Positions 1 through 12,078 are shown, counted from the first letter of the stretch. The stretch: DNA of 64,000 bases from Ustilaginoidea virens (GCF_000687475.1 NC_057317.1:2914001-2978000); one strand, 5' to 3'. The notes: a model not told the origin generated them from the letters alone. Translations and numbers: made by a program.

Positions 1-1036
1 TAGATAATACTAGACTTATAAAGCTTATTAGCAAAATCGATAGAGTTTACGCCTATAATTAGGGGCATATGTATAGCGGTCCTATATAGGCGGCGGGGGG
101 AGGCTTTAATAAAGCCTTCTCTATTCGCTTTAGTAAGGTTTCGGCAGATTTTTTTAATTGCGATATTCGCTAAATAGCTAGTAGGGAAATTCTTAATAAT
201 AAGGCTAAATAAGCATTAGTTTAGTTCTACCTCCTACCTAAAGGCAGGTCGGACCTAGGTCGTATTAGCAATAAGACTTTTTGCTACTTCTTCTATAAAG
301 GTAATAATAGTATCGCTACTATATAGCCTACGCGCCGCGACCGCAGTATTCCTAGTGGTAGCTCTATTAATAGTATTAATAATCTCGACCGGTATTTAGT
401 TGTATAGGACCTCGCTAATACTATTGCCTTTAATTAAAATTTCCCTATGGATATATAGCGGGACCGGAAGGGGAGCGATAATATATTAAGGTGGTATAGC
501 AGCGGCTATATATCCTTATACCGCGATATTTACCTAAGTGGTAGCCGGCGCCTATTTTAGGATATCCTAGAGGGCCGATTTAATAGCTTTTTTAATAGTC
601 TTTAAAATTATATCAGTAAGGGTGCCGATAGGGTCTAAGGTGGCCTTACCGTAAGCTATATTGGCTACGGTTTCTATAATTTCTCGCACTTATCCTAGTA
701 CTACTAGAGGGATATAATCCTAAAGCTTTTTCATCGATTCTTTAATTATAACGGCAGTAAGTCGCTTTTGCTTTTAAGTAGGCTCGGTTTCGGTCTGGTT
801 ATACTATATACTATTCGCGATCGTAGTGGTAGGGTTGTAGCGGCTGTATATAATGCCGCCCCTATTCCCTCTATCGACATCTATTACTTCATTTATGCCT
901 ACTGCGCTTACTCCTTAGACGCGATGCGCTATAGGCGAGGAGGGTAAACGGACGAGAGGAAGCGATTAGGATTATCAGAATTGATTTTAGAGGCGGTTCT
1001 ATGCCGCTACCTAGGTGCGGGCGAAATCGCGAAAGT
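1..1036 (-). pseudogene. Tad-like LINE ORF1 remnant, RIP-degraded
   Basis: Read on the minus strand, this stretch gives a discontinuous translation resembling the gag-like ORF1 of fungal Tad-type non-LTR retrotransposons. One stretch near 210-350 reads like AARRL..SDTIITF followed by NTT.VRPAF, where intact relatives have ARRLPSGDVV(V/L)TF and a TWV.AFG motif. Many TAG/TAA codons interrupt it, as RIP would produce. The element runs off the left edge of the window, so its length and its reverse transcriptase are not visible. The right boundary near 1036 is where plus-strand Gypsy homology starts and is approximate. The family call rests on motif resemblance only. Confidence 0.45.
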
Positions 1037-1606
1037 TTTTTTTCACTTAACTATTAGAATTATACTATATATAATAAGGAATTCCTTGCTATTATTTCTT
1101 GCTTTAAGGCATAATTAATAGAACTCTGCTTAGTAGCCTCCCCCTTTACTATCTTTACCGACTATAAGAACCTAGAGTATTTCGCCTAACTATAAGAAAT
1201 ATCTAAGCGATAAGCCTAATGAGCTAAAACTCTAGCGCTCTTTAACTTCTATCTTCGGTATAGGCTAGGGTTATAAGCCTAATGCCTTAATATACTTTCT
1301 CGATAGGAATAAGAGGCAGATAGGGCAAAACTATAAATCGGCTAAATCCTAAAACTACTATCTATTTTAGCATTCGATATAGATAAAATAGAAGGCGAGA
1401 CGATACTAACTTTAGCTCTATAGACCATCCTACCTTACGGCCTATATATCTTCGCCGATTCCTACCTTTAAGCTATCTAGGACTAAATAATATCCGAAGA
1501 TAGTATATATCAGGCCTAATAGACGGCAATTGCGAATAGGGAATAACGATTTCTAGTAGAGGCGGCAATATAAGAACAAATTGCCGACTATACCCTAAAT
1601 ATATAC
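1037..1606 (+). pseudogene. Gypsy chromovirus RT/RNase H remnant (left part)
   Basis: Plus-strand translation with several stops reads like the end of a Gypsy reverse transcriptase and its RNase H: a YTIYNKEFLAII-like segment near 1065-1100, then FTDYKNLEYF near 1150-1180, where intact elements have YDKELLAI and FTDHKNLEYF. A degraded LSR segment corresponding to ADALSR follows near 1300. All breaks fit C-to-T or G-to-A change. The element is interrupted at 1606 by Copia-1 and resumes at 8190 with the integrase. Most of its reverse transcriptase, its protease and its gag are missing. Confidence 0.65.
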
Positions 1607-2370
1607 TGTTAAAATCCTATAGTAGCCTACTAGGCTGCTGGCCTTATGCCCTACTGGCCTACTAACCTTCTGGCCCTTATACCGCCTCTTGGACTTATGG
1701 TAGTATTACCTTAGGCCTTTGCCTTTTACCTTAAGGATTTTCAGTGGATTATTTACTGTATATCAAGTAAGGTAGGCCTTGTTGAAAAGGTGTGGCATTG
1801 CTAAATTAGCGTGGTTGCCTACTAGCGTGGTGGCGGCCTACTAGCGTGGTGTGGCATTGCTAAATTAGCGTGGTGGCCTACTAGCGTGGTGGCTAGTCCA
1901 CTAGTATAGTGGTTAGTCACTACCGTGGTGGCTAGTTACTAGTGCGGTGACTAATTACTAGTGCGGTGGTTAGGGTGGTTGGAAAGGTCGGATATAGCGG
2001 GGTTGCTGTCGTATCATAGCGAGCATTACGGGGAGCCCTCTTACTGGCTTCCCTGGATGCCTGGGCCCACCCCTCCTTCGTGTATATATAGGATAGCTTT
2101 CCCCCTTCTTTCTAGATAATAGAAGGGCAGCACAATCGAGTCTGTTAATACACTATATGCCTCTTAACTTCTTACCTTCCCTGCGTTTTCTGGTTATCTT
2201 ATATTTGCCTTACCTTTACACTTGCCCTGCTTTATAGCACTTGTATAGTCTTAGGACTTAGTGAAAAATCTAGTATTATACTAAGATTAGTTCACAGGTC
2301 GCAGACAGTCTTGTGCCATCTAGCTAGCTAGTAAGGCTCTGCTTTTATAGTAACCTTGAGAATTGCAATA
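1607..2370 (+). repeat. Copia-1 5' LTR
   Basis: The 764-bp repeat starts TGTTAAAATCC and ends GAATTGCAATA, so its termini are TG...TA rather than TG...CA. It contains a clustered array of ACTAGCGTGGTGGCTAGT-like units (about 1803-1985) and a GTATATATAGG TATA-like box near 2082. The primer-binding site abuts the end. Confidence 0.95.
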
Positions 2371-2385
2371 GGTTATGAGCCCGGG
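2371..2385 (+). other. Primer-binding site, initiator tRNA-Met anticodon-arm type
   Basis: GGTTATGAGCCCGGG directly follows the LTR. It is complementary to the anticodon stem-loop of initiator tRNA-Met (GGGCUCAUAACC in known eukaryotic tRNAs), not to a tRNA 3' end. Drosophila copia and yeast Ty5 prime this way, with a 5' half-molecule of initiator tRNA-Met. Copia-2 has the same site at 23378. Confidence 0.8.
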
Positions 2386-3086
2386 TTTTTACTTCTTTGT
2401 TTTTACCCTACCTCTTTTATGTTCACCCCTTAGTCTCTCTTGCTTATTAGTACTACTAATATAGCTATCCTTTGGTATCCTTGGCTTACCCTTATTACCT
2501 TTGGCTTACCCTTTATTACCTACGGTATTACCCTGCGGCAATCAACGGCATACCCCTACGGCAACTTACGGCGTAACCTTACGGCACTTTTAGCGTAACC
2601 TTACATTATTTTCGGAGTAACCTACGGCACCTACGGATTTTATAGTATGATATCTACCACACTATACCACTGTATAACACCTTTGCACCTAGTGCACGAC
2701 ACCTACTGCACTATACGGCACCTGTTATACTCTTCCACTTATAGCACTTTTGGTACGGCACTTACAGCACCTTTTATATTACGGCACCTATAGCACCTAC
2801 GTCACCTACGGCACCTACGGCACTTACGGCACCTTTATATTACGGCACCACATAAGCACCTTAAATACTAACGCTATATTCTGGACTTGCACAACGCCTA
2901 CGGCATCTATGCTTTTATACTGAGACCTACCGCTATATTCTGCGGTTACCTTTTATAGTAGGCTACTAGCCACTATATTTACTAGCTGTCCAGCTAGTTA
3001 CTCGACTATTTTGCCAGCTATTTAGCTGGTTATTCATCTGTTCCTACAGCTATTAGCACCATTTTTAACGACTTTTAACCACTATA
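2386..3086 (+). other. Copia-1 untranslated leader with degenerate short repeats
   Basis: This 0.7-kb leader between the primer-binding site and the gag-pol ATG has no coding signal. From about 2560 to 2860 it is a loose array of 9-12-bp units built on CGGCACCTACGG, with ACTTACGG and TACGTCACC variants. The homologous leader of Copia-2 has a shorter array. Confidence 0.6.
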
Positions 3087-6000
3087 ATGGCACAGTCTAG
3101 GCCTTCCACTTATAAGGCCACTTTGGATTCCAACTCTAAAGCTCATCTTACTGCACGACTACAGCTAGATATGGACTATATAAAGTCCCAGATGAATACC
3201 CTAACTACCCTTATACAAGGCTTAGTTAATAGGCAAAATAGTAACATTCCTACTATTACAATTAGCAAGGAACTAGTAGAGGCTACTAGCCCTACTATCT
3301 CCGGTTCTGCTATTACGACTAGTAAGGACCCTGTAGAGGCTACTAGCCCTACTACTACTAATGCCGCTTCTACTAATAATAGCAAGAATAACTCTACTAA
3401 AAAGAAGCAGCAAAAGAAGAAGAAAGAGGACTCTAATAATAGCAGCAAACAGCAAGATATCGAGTCCTTTATTATAGGCAATTATAATACCCAGGATACT
3501 AATATATCCTATTCCTCTTCTTCTACCACTATATCCACTGATAACCAGCCCTTAGCTATAAGCTATAGTGCTAAATCAGGCGGTAGGACCCCTAAGAATG
3601 CCCTCCTTTACAATACCAGCTCTACTTATCATATTATTAATGATAAAAAGCATTTCACCACTTTTCACCATTTTGAGAAGGATGATAAGCCTATAATTAC
3701 TACTAGTGGTGGCCCTATTTCCCCTACTGGTTGGGGCACAGCACGATTTACTGTGCTACAGGGCGTTAATCCCACCAAATGGGGTATTATAGAGCTCAAG
3801 AATACACTATATATTCCTGCCTTGGATATTAACATCATTAGCGGTATAAAGCACTATACCGCTAAAGGGGTACTAATTAAAAATCAGCTTTGGTCAGCAA
3901 GCCGTAAATGCATCGGCATTTTTAACTTTAAAAAATACGGCTTTTTCCTTCCACAGAAAGGAATAGACACACTACTACTGCATCAACCTTGCAGCCATTA
4001 TACTGTTACTAATAGTATAACAGTAGAGGTCCCCAGCCCTACTAACCCTGCTGATTATAGTGATTCTAAGGATACCACTATTATCCCCGTTCCTACTACT
4101 GCAACTAGTAAGGAACCTGTAGAGGCTACTAGCCCTACTACTAAATCTCCCGCTATTACAATTAGCGAAGAGCCCGCTATTACGACTAGCGAAAATCCCG
4201 CTATTACAACTAGCGAAAATCCCATAGTAGCTACTAGCCCTACTCCTGCCCTTATAATAGCTGATACAGAATATCAAAAGCTATTACAATTAGCCGGCAT
4301 TTGGCATATACGGCTAGGGCATATAGGTATTCAGCTACTTAAAAAGACCTATGCTAATACCCCTGGTCTGCTTAACCTTAATAAGGTTAAAGATACTGAT
4401 TTTCGCTATCTAGCCTATATACAGGCTAAGAAGGTTAGAAGACCTTCTAAAGATGCGATACCTAATCCAGCTAAATGCCTGGATATTATAGAAGGTAATA
4501 CTTTTGCTATATCACCCACACCATACAATAAACGACCTATTGCCCTTATATTAGTAGACAGAAAATCCCGATTCCGTTGGCTTTACTTACTGCCTAATAG
4601 GGAAGGCACTGTTGTTTTTAAAGCATTACAGAGCTTTATACAGAGCCTACAGGTCAGATATAATAAAACGCCTATTGAATTCCACTATAATGGTGGAAAT
4701 AAAATCAACAAAATGCTTAGTGATTAGCTTATCGAACAGGGCATAACTTTTAATACATCTTGTCCCTATATTCACGAACAAAACGGCCTAGCTAAGCGGT
4801 CCATTAGGGTTATAGCTGATAGACTACGTGCTACTATGGCCTGGTCAAGGCTACCATCTAACTTCTGGTCTGCTGTAATTACTGGCGTTGTTATGCTAGT
4901 AAATATAACAGCTGTTACTAACAGACCTTTTAGCCCCTATCAGGAGCTACTAAAGGATTACGACCAGATAACACCGGAGCACTATCCTGACCTTATTAAC
5001 CTTAGGGCTATTGGAGCAGCTATTGAAGTGCTTATACCACACGAAAAGCGTATAAAAAGCCGCAAATTAGCGCCCCGTACCGAGCCTAATAGGCTCCTTG
5101 CCACTCTAGGTAATAATACTTACCTAGTCTACCTTCTAAAGAAGAAAGTTATTACTAAAACAACTTTTATTACCTTTATTCATCAAAATGAAGGTATAGG
5201 CCCTATTTCTACTGGCCTAAAAGGAGACTTTCACAGAGGGCAAAATACAGGTTCAGAGGGGGTATCTAGCAGAGAACCTACTATTTTACTAGATGACCTT
5301 GAAAGCATACCGGACCCTACTAACCTTACTAATATTACTAATACTAATGTTATACCGGATGACCTAGAAAGCATGCCGGACCCTACTAATTTTACCAGCG
5401 TTACTAACACTAATGCTACCTTGGATAACCGTCCTATAATACAGTCCCCGGCTACTGCAAAGGATGATCTTATAGATATCCTTACTAGCCTTAATCCTAC
5501 CGACCTTGCTGGCCCTACTGGCCTAGCTGGCCCTACCGACCCTACTGGCCCTACCGACTTATTCCCTCAGGAAGGTAATATCTTACACCACCTGATATAG
5601 GATTCCTGCTATACAGCTAAGCGTAAGCTAGCTAAAAAGGCCCCCGATGGTACGCCTAATAGCTGGAAGGATATGCTACGAAGCCCTGAAAAAGACCTTT
5701 GGATAAAGGCATTATTTAAGGAATTTGAGCAGCTATTAGATACTAAAGTCTTCCAATTTATTCCTAAGTCTAGCGTTCCTATTGATAGGAAAATTATACG
5801 CAATAGGCCTGTTTTTCGGGTTAAAAAGGATGCTAATAATCAGCCTATAAAATATAAGGCTAGATTAGTTGTTAAGGGCTTTATGCAAGTCGAAGGAAAG
5901 GATTTTCAGCATACTTATGCTTCTACCTCTATTCCACCTACCTGGAGGGTTATACTGGCTTTGGCTGCTAGTAATAACTGGGAAATAGAGCAAATTGACT

Positions 6001-7304
6001 TTATAGGTGCCTTTCTAAATAGCGAGCTTTCTGAGACTATTTATATAGATATTCCTAACGGATTTCTTGAATTTACAGAAAGCCTACTAACTAATAGCGA
6101 TAGCAAGCTTTAGTCTGATATTTAGCGACAACGGCTACTAACTTTGCTTAAAGAAGCTGGATTTAACCCTTCTATTAAGCAAGCTATCTTACTAAAAAAG
6201 GCCCTATATGGGCTAAAACAAGCACCCCGCGAATAGCAACACCGGCTTAAAGACCTAATTTCTAGTAAAGGTTTTTTACCTTTAGCTTCTAATACTGCCG
6301 TCTTTTATAATAAGCAAACCAGCACCTTTATCGTTACCTATATTGACGATTGCCTATTAGTTAGTCTAAATATAACTTATATTAACCAGCTAAAAAGGAA
6401 ATTTCATAAGGTCTATGCTATAGAAGACCGCGGTCCGGCTTCCTTCTTCCTAGGCGTACAAATCATACGAAATAGGAAGGAAGGTCTATTGTGGCTACAC
6501 CAAGCCCAATTTATAGCAGAGGTCTTAGCTAAATTCGGCTTATAGGATACTAAACCTCAGCTTATTCCACTTCAACCAGGGATTCTAAATGAATCTAGTG
6601 GAAAAGACCTTAGCCCTACTGATCAGAGCCTTTATCAGAGCCTTACTGGCACTATAATATGGCTTATAATGATGACTAGGCCCGACCTAGCATTTCCTAC
6701 CTAATACCTCTCCCGGTTTATATCCAAGGCAACTAATGTACATCTAAATGCTGCGAAAGGCAGCTTTAGCTACCTTAAAGGCACTGAGAACCTAGCTATT
6801 TGCTTTAGTGCTACTAAAAGCAACCAACAGCCTATTATAGCCGCTTATTCTGATAGCGATTTTGCTGGCTGTAAAGAAACCTCTAAATCTACTAGAGGCT
6901 TCCTGACTACTATTAATAGTGGTCCTATTAGCTGGCGTTCTAAGCGAGCCTCTTTAGTAGTGCTATCTACTTTAGAAGCTGAATCTGATGCATTACTTGA
7001 GACTATCCGCGAGGTATAGTGGCTTTCTAACCTTTGTAAGGAGCTAGAAATTAATATTTTACGCCCTATACCGCTATACTGCGATAACTAGGGCTCCATT
7101 TCGAATTCTAACGACCCTAATCAGCATGCTCGCACTAAGCATACGCTATTAAAATTCCGGTATATTAGGGAGCAAGCCCAGCTAGGCTTAGTTAAAATTA
7201 CCTACTTATCTACTAATAGTATGCCTGCTGACGGTCTTACGAAGCCACTGCCGGGCCCTAAATTTACTAGGTTCCGCGAGTTACTAGGTCTTAGGGCCTG
7301 CTAA
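3087..7304 (+). pseudogene. Copia-1 gag-pol polyprotein, RIP-inactivated
   Basis: A single frame from ATG 3087 to TAA 7302-7304 once encoded gag, protease, integrase, reverse transcriptase and RNase H. Stops occur at 4725, 5598, about 6111 and many later sites, mostly Trp or Gln codons turned into TAG/TAA. Active-site damage against Copia-2: the protease Asp codon is AAT at 3612 and the next Gly is Ser; the second integrase Asp is Asn at 4689; the integrase Glu is Lys at 4794; zinc-binding Cys of the integrase HHCC region became Tyr. The reverse transcriptase box reads YIDD near 6340. The capsid-like gag core is absent, replaced by a Thr/Ser-rich spacer at about 3250-3360. Confidence 0.92.
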
Positions 7305-7416
7305 CTTATACTAACATATTTTTACTAAGGTTTTTCCTATGTTTTTCCTTAGCACTTTTTACTGCATTTTCTTTCCCTATCCTTTACACGATTAGCTTGC
7401 TACTACAGTAGCTAAT

Positions 7417-7425
7417 CAGAGGGGG
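7417..7425 (+). other. Copia-1 polypurine tract
   Basis: CAGAGGGGG lies immediately before the 3' LTR at 7426, where plus-strand priming is expected. Copia-2 has the equivalent tract at 29163-29171. Confidence 0.8.
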
Positions 7426-8189
7426 TGTTAAAATCCTATAGTAGCCTACTAGGCTGCTGGCCTTATGCCCTACTGGCCTACTAACCTTCTGGCCTTTATA
7501 CCGCCTCTTGGACTTATGGTAGTATTACCTTAGGCCTTTGCCTTTTACTTTAAGGATTTTCAGTGGATTATTTACTGTATATCAAGTAAGGTAGGCCTTG
7601 TTGAAAAGGTGTGGCATTGCTAAATTAGCGTGGTTGCCTACTAGCGTGGTGGCGGCCTACTAGCGTGGTGTGGCATTGCTAAATTAGCGTGGTGGCCTAC
7701 TAGCGTGGTGGCTAGTCCACTAGTATAGTGGTTAGTCACTAGCGTGGTGGCTAGTTACTAGTGCGGTGACTAATTACTAGTGCGGTGGTTAGGGTGGTTG
7801 GAAAGGTCGGATATAGCGGGGTTGCTGTCGTATCATAGCGAGCATTACGGGGAGCCCTCTTACTGGCTTCCCTGGATGCCTGGGCCCACCCCTCCTTCGT
7901 GTATATATAGGATAGCTTTCCCCCTTCTTTCTAGATAGTAGAAGGGCAGCACAATCGAGTCTGTTAATGCACTATATGCCTCTTAACTTCTTACCTTCCC
8001 TGCGTTTTCTGGTTATCTTATATTTGCCTTGCCTTTACACTTGCCCTGCTTTATAGCACTTGTATAGTCTTAGGACTTGGTGAAAAATCTAGTATTATAC
8101 TAAGATTAGTTCACAGGTCGCAGACAGTCTTGTGCCATCTAGCTAGCTAGTAAGGCTCTGCTTTTATAGTAACCTTGAGAATTGCAATA
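7426..8189 (+). repeat. Copia-1 3' LTR
   Basis: 764-bp partner of the 5' LTR, followed by the TATAC target duplication at 8190-8194. It is interrupted by nothing. Confidence 0.95.
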
Positions 8190-9680
8190 TATACGGCATG
8201 CTCTTTTACCGGGCATAGGTATAGCTTTTATCGTTTAAGCCTTTAACTACTATAGTGATCTAATGCTGCTATAACTCGCCTATTGTAGGCCACCTAGGGA
8301 AAAACACTACCTTCTAACTATTGCGATGGGATTATCACTTCAACAATATATTATCTAAGATAGCAAAATATATTCGGAATTGCTAATGCCGTAGGGTGCA
8401 TAAGAGCCGCTAATTGCGCCAGGGGTTACTATAACTGCTATTAATTGTGGACCGCTTTTAGTCGTAGATATCGGTTGACTTTATAACCAACCTTCCTGCC
8501 TATAACGCCTCCGACCCGCGATTCTTTATAGTTATTATAGATCGCTTATCGAAGTATATCTAGCTTAAGGCTATATACTTAATAAAAGTAGAAGACTATA
8601 TAAAATACTTCTAATAGTGCTGGTGGCGCTTTTATAGCTTCCTTAAGGAGATTATTAGCGATCAAGGTTTAGATTAGATAGGCCAATTTTAGTTTACGCT
8701 ATATAAATTAGTTAAGACCGAGCAACTTTTATTAATAGTATACTACCCTTAAACTAATAGCGGCATAAAGCGAATAAACTAAAAGGTATAGGCGGTCCTC
8801 CGTATTATAATTTCCTTTAATTAGTACAATTAGCTATATTATCTCGCGGTATATTAACTCGCGTTAAATAACTGGATATTATCTATTATTAGGTTTAGCC
8901 CAAACCGGCTGCTTAATGGGTTTAATATTCCGATTATCGCCCCGCCTCTAAAGGTAACCCTAAGCTTAACTACCCTAAAGGGGCATATAGCCCTCTTTCT
9001 TAGCAACCTTAAAGAGGGATAGGAATTAGCCTAGGCCGCTATCGCCTTTATATAATAACGATAGTAAGATACTATTAACCGTTTATAATGCCCGGCTAAA
9101 TGCTTCTAAATTAGTGATTAGATATAGTTAAACCTTTAGAATATTAAAATAAACCGCCTATATAAGAAGCTCGATTAGGTCTCTACTAAATATACTATTA
9201 TTACCGTCCTATTACCGCTTAATATCTAGCTTAATATCCTATAAGGTATTTATCCGGTTTTCTATATTAATTTAATCGAACGAGCCGCTTTTAATTTATT
9301 ACCTAATTAAATAATAACTAATATACGACCCAGGCCCCTATTTATCTTCCCCTAAGACTTTATAAACCTATACAAGGAGTATAAAATTAAGGAGATACTT
9401 ATAGCGAAGAATATATAAGGCTAGAAATAGAAATATAATATACTTATAAAATAGAAAGGATACGATTTACCAATATAAGAACCCCTAGAAAACTTTAAAG
9501 ATACTACCGCACGAGAAATATTTAAGGCTAAATAGGGGGATATTAAGACTTATAATAGGCCTAGCTAGGTCTCGAAATAGGGTCTATTAGACTAATAAAC
9601 GATATTAAACGCCTACTACTATAAGTAAAATATAAAATAATAAAAATACTTTAAAAAAAAAAAATATAATAAACTAAACC
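8190..9680 (+). pseudogene. Gypsy chromovirus integrase plus chromodomain remnant (right part)
   Basis: This continues the Gypsy element split by Copia-1. Near 8470-8560 it reads VDFITNLPAYNASDPRFF and DRLSKY. Near 8650 comes ISDQGLD, and near 8750-8790 a SGIKRIN segment where intact integrases have NGGTERIN, so the catalytic Glu is Lys. A chromodomain follows at about 9338-9505, with KEILIAKNI and QKGYDLPI.EPLENF matching the family pattern EILDSR...YLVKWKGY..TWEPLENL. A C-terminal chromodomain defines chromoviruses and is known to guide integration to methylated H3K9 heterochromatin. Stops are frequent, so this copy is inactive. Confidence 0.75.
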
Positions 9681-11466
9681 GGGGCCGATATAAGCTTACC
9701 CCTAATACGCCCCCTTTTAAGGCTACTCTTTATCTCCCTAAGCCTCCTCTTATCCCTATAATAGCATATAGGCCGGTAATAGTAGGGGTCCTCGCAGGGT
9801 AAGGCGCGCATATAGACTATATATTAAATAGGGATAGTTCCCTATATATCTACAATATAATAGAGTCTATAGGCTACTATAAGGCGAATATAATAGGGGC
9901 GCACTAGGAGACGATAAGACCCCTTAATGAGATAGGGCTAAGCGATATAGTATTTACAGCAATAGCTGCGATAAAAATAGTAAAGGCGTAAAGGGCTATA
10001 GAGAGGGTTCTACCTACTATTATAGGGGTTGCAATAGATAACCTTACGCTAGCGGCAGCAGAGCCTCCATATAATATTAGCTGCTTTAGTCGTATAATAG
10101 TTCCCCCTTTATATAATATATAGAGAGGGCGGGATAAAATAGGGGTAGGGGCAGCCGGGGACATTAAGCTTTAACCTAATACTATTCTATTTTAGTATAA
10201 TATTCCCAGGCTTCTATTTGCGTTTCTTTTATAATATTTAGCATAAGGGCGAGATCTATAATAGACCTAGCCTAGCGCCGGGAGGGCGTTAATACCATAG
10301 ATATAGTAGAAACCATACTAAAAGCATCTTATAGCCCGAATGCTAAATATAAAATATAAGGGGCCACCTACTCGGTAGCGAAAGTATAATGCTATTAATT
10401 ATTTAAAGCCCGAAACTCAGGGGTTAGGATAGTAGCATACGCTTTCTGCATATCTATTTTAGGATAGGCAGGCTTTACGATAGCCCTCCCCTCTTTTACT
10501 ACTTTAATCTAATTGCATAAGATGCGTTATAATATAGGGTTCCCCGCGAGATATTAATTAAGCTATATATAAAATGCGTGGGAATTAGCGCAGCTTTTAT
10601 ACCCCTTTACTCTTCTATAACGCTTATAAATAAATAGCTCTCCAATCGCTTATATACATTTAGTATATCTATCGTATAGGAACTCTTCGTCTTTTACATA
10701 CTAATACTCCTTATCTAAGGAGTCTTTTTCCAGAAGATAATCACCAGCAGTATAGTATAGCTTCTAGGGACGAGTAGGATCTAATTCCCCCCTAGCAGGG
10801 GCACTATTAGCAGCAGACGAGGATATATTCGGGTTCTATATAGGGTTAGCATAAGATGCTTACGATATAAGTAGGGACTTAAGACTTACTAATAGGCTTT
10901 ATATATAGGCTAGATCGGGTCTTACTACGAAAGGAGTTAGCAGCCAATTGCAATAGAGATAGAATTCGGTAAGGAATACTAACGCAAAAGGGGCGGAAAT
11001 AATACTTTAACCGATTAGTATACAATACAGGCTTAATATAGGATAAAAACTTATAATAATAGGGACCTTTAATATTTAGTAATAGCCTTAATAGGAAGAA
11101 GGGAAAAAGGAAAAGAGCCCTTAGCAAAAAACAATAAAGACTATAGGGAGATTTCCAGCCGGCAGCTAGCAAAAAAATTTTTATAATATTCCTAGCTATA
11201 CCAGTCAACCTTTAGCTAGCGGCGCAACAACAAACTTCTATATATTTCTACTATACTATTCTTAATTGACGACTATACGACTCCTGTTAATTATATAGCC
11301 ATATCTACTATACTTATAGACAAATCCTTCCTATACCCGGCAATTGGCCTATATATAGATTTAAGGATATCGCGGTATAATAATCGGCAATATGATTGGT
11401 CCCTAGTAGAGTACTGATTAACGATAGAAGGCGATTTTTCCGACTCTAAGGCAGAAAAGGGGGGTA
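9681..11466. other. RIP-degraded repeat DNA, unresolved
   Basis: TA-rich, stop-rich sequence with no long open frame. Minus-strand translation near 10,190-10,310 gives a fragment like RSIIDLALMLNIIKETQIEAWEYY, which looks like a degraded polyprotein, but I cannot assign a family. A minus-strand open stretch at 9904-10164 has no recognisable domain. A purine-rich stretch ending at 11466 (GGCAGAAAAGGGGGGTA) looks like the polypurine tract of whatever element owned LTR-D. Confidence 0.5.
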
Positions 11467-11709
11467 TATCACAGGCTCGGGCTATACCCGCGCTATAATA
11501 TGGCTAAGACTCGGGCTGCGCCCGCGATTAGCCTAAGGAGTATCGGCACAGGGTTATAAGGGCTCGCTAAGGACTCGGCCTATACTACGTATAGGCATAA
11601 ATAGACTACTTAAAGGCCTTTATTCGGGTCCTCTTCCTTTCCTCCTTAGTCTATTTAATATATTCATTCGACGCCTATTCGCAGTAGCCCTAGGGCCAGT
11701 CCTTTACAG
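11467..11709 (+). repeat. LTR-D copy 1 (243 bp)
   Basis: Homologous, in inverted orientation, to 35880-36123. It starts TATCACAGGCTCGGGC (RIP form of TGTCACGGGCTCGGGC) and ends CCTTTACA. The purine tract just before it suggests a 3' LTR. No target duplication flanks it (GGGTA left, GTAGG right). Its termini resemble those of the TRIM-like family (TGTCA...TTACA with a TCGGGCTACGCCCG motif near the start). Thirteen bases to its right element B is inserted. Confidence 0.65.
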
Positions 11710-11726
11710 TAGGCGGAAACAATATT

Positions 11727-12078
11727 GTTGATATAAACTCGGGGTACCCAGTTATACGTAGGGTCGCGCGCGTGGTATCATGTACCGTGAGGTCACCGGT
11801 CAAAGGTATGATTACTTCTTTGATTATAACTGACTATCTAAAAGGAAAGAAAGGAAGCAAAAGAGGGTAATTACACGATGTGGCCTTTTTGTGCGTATGC
11901 CGTTGTCACGTGCATCGGCGCAGTCGGGCCGGGCTGCCCGCGTGCCCTACCGGGCTCAGGGGTAAAGGGGCAAAAGGGGCCAAAGTGGCCACATCGTGCG
12001 CATCGGGTGTACGCGGCACATCCGTCGCAATATGCCCAATTATGCCCAATTGGGCACCTTACGACAGCGATTCCGACA
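11727..12078 (-). repeat. Element B 3' LTR
   Basis: 352 bp, nearly identical to 19308-19660, differing mainly by C/T and G/A changes. Unlike the TA-rich interior it keeps a GC-rich middle with four G-runs (11952-11979, plus strand) and a CCCAATTGGGC palindrome. Confidence 0.9.

Larger units (their letters stand above)
1607..8189 (+). mobile_element. Copia-1, complete Ty1/copia LTR retrotransposon
   Basis: The element is 6583 bp with two 764-bp LTRs (1607-2370 and 7426-8189), flanked by a perfect 5-bp duplication TATAC at 1602-1606 and 8190-8194. Parts appear in canonical order: 5' LTR, primer-binding site at 2371, long leader, a single gag-pol frame (3087-7304), polypurine tract, 3' LTR. It lies inside the Gypsy element between RNase H and integrase. 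The LTRs differ at about seven places, mostly C/T or G/A. The coding frame has many stops and mutated catalytic residues, so it is dead. It lacks the gag core that Copia-2 has. Confidence 0.95.
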
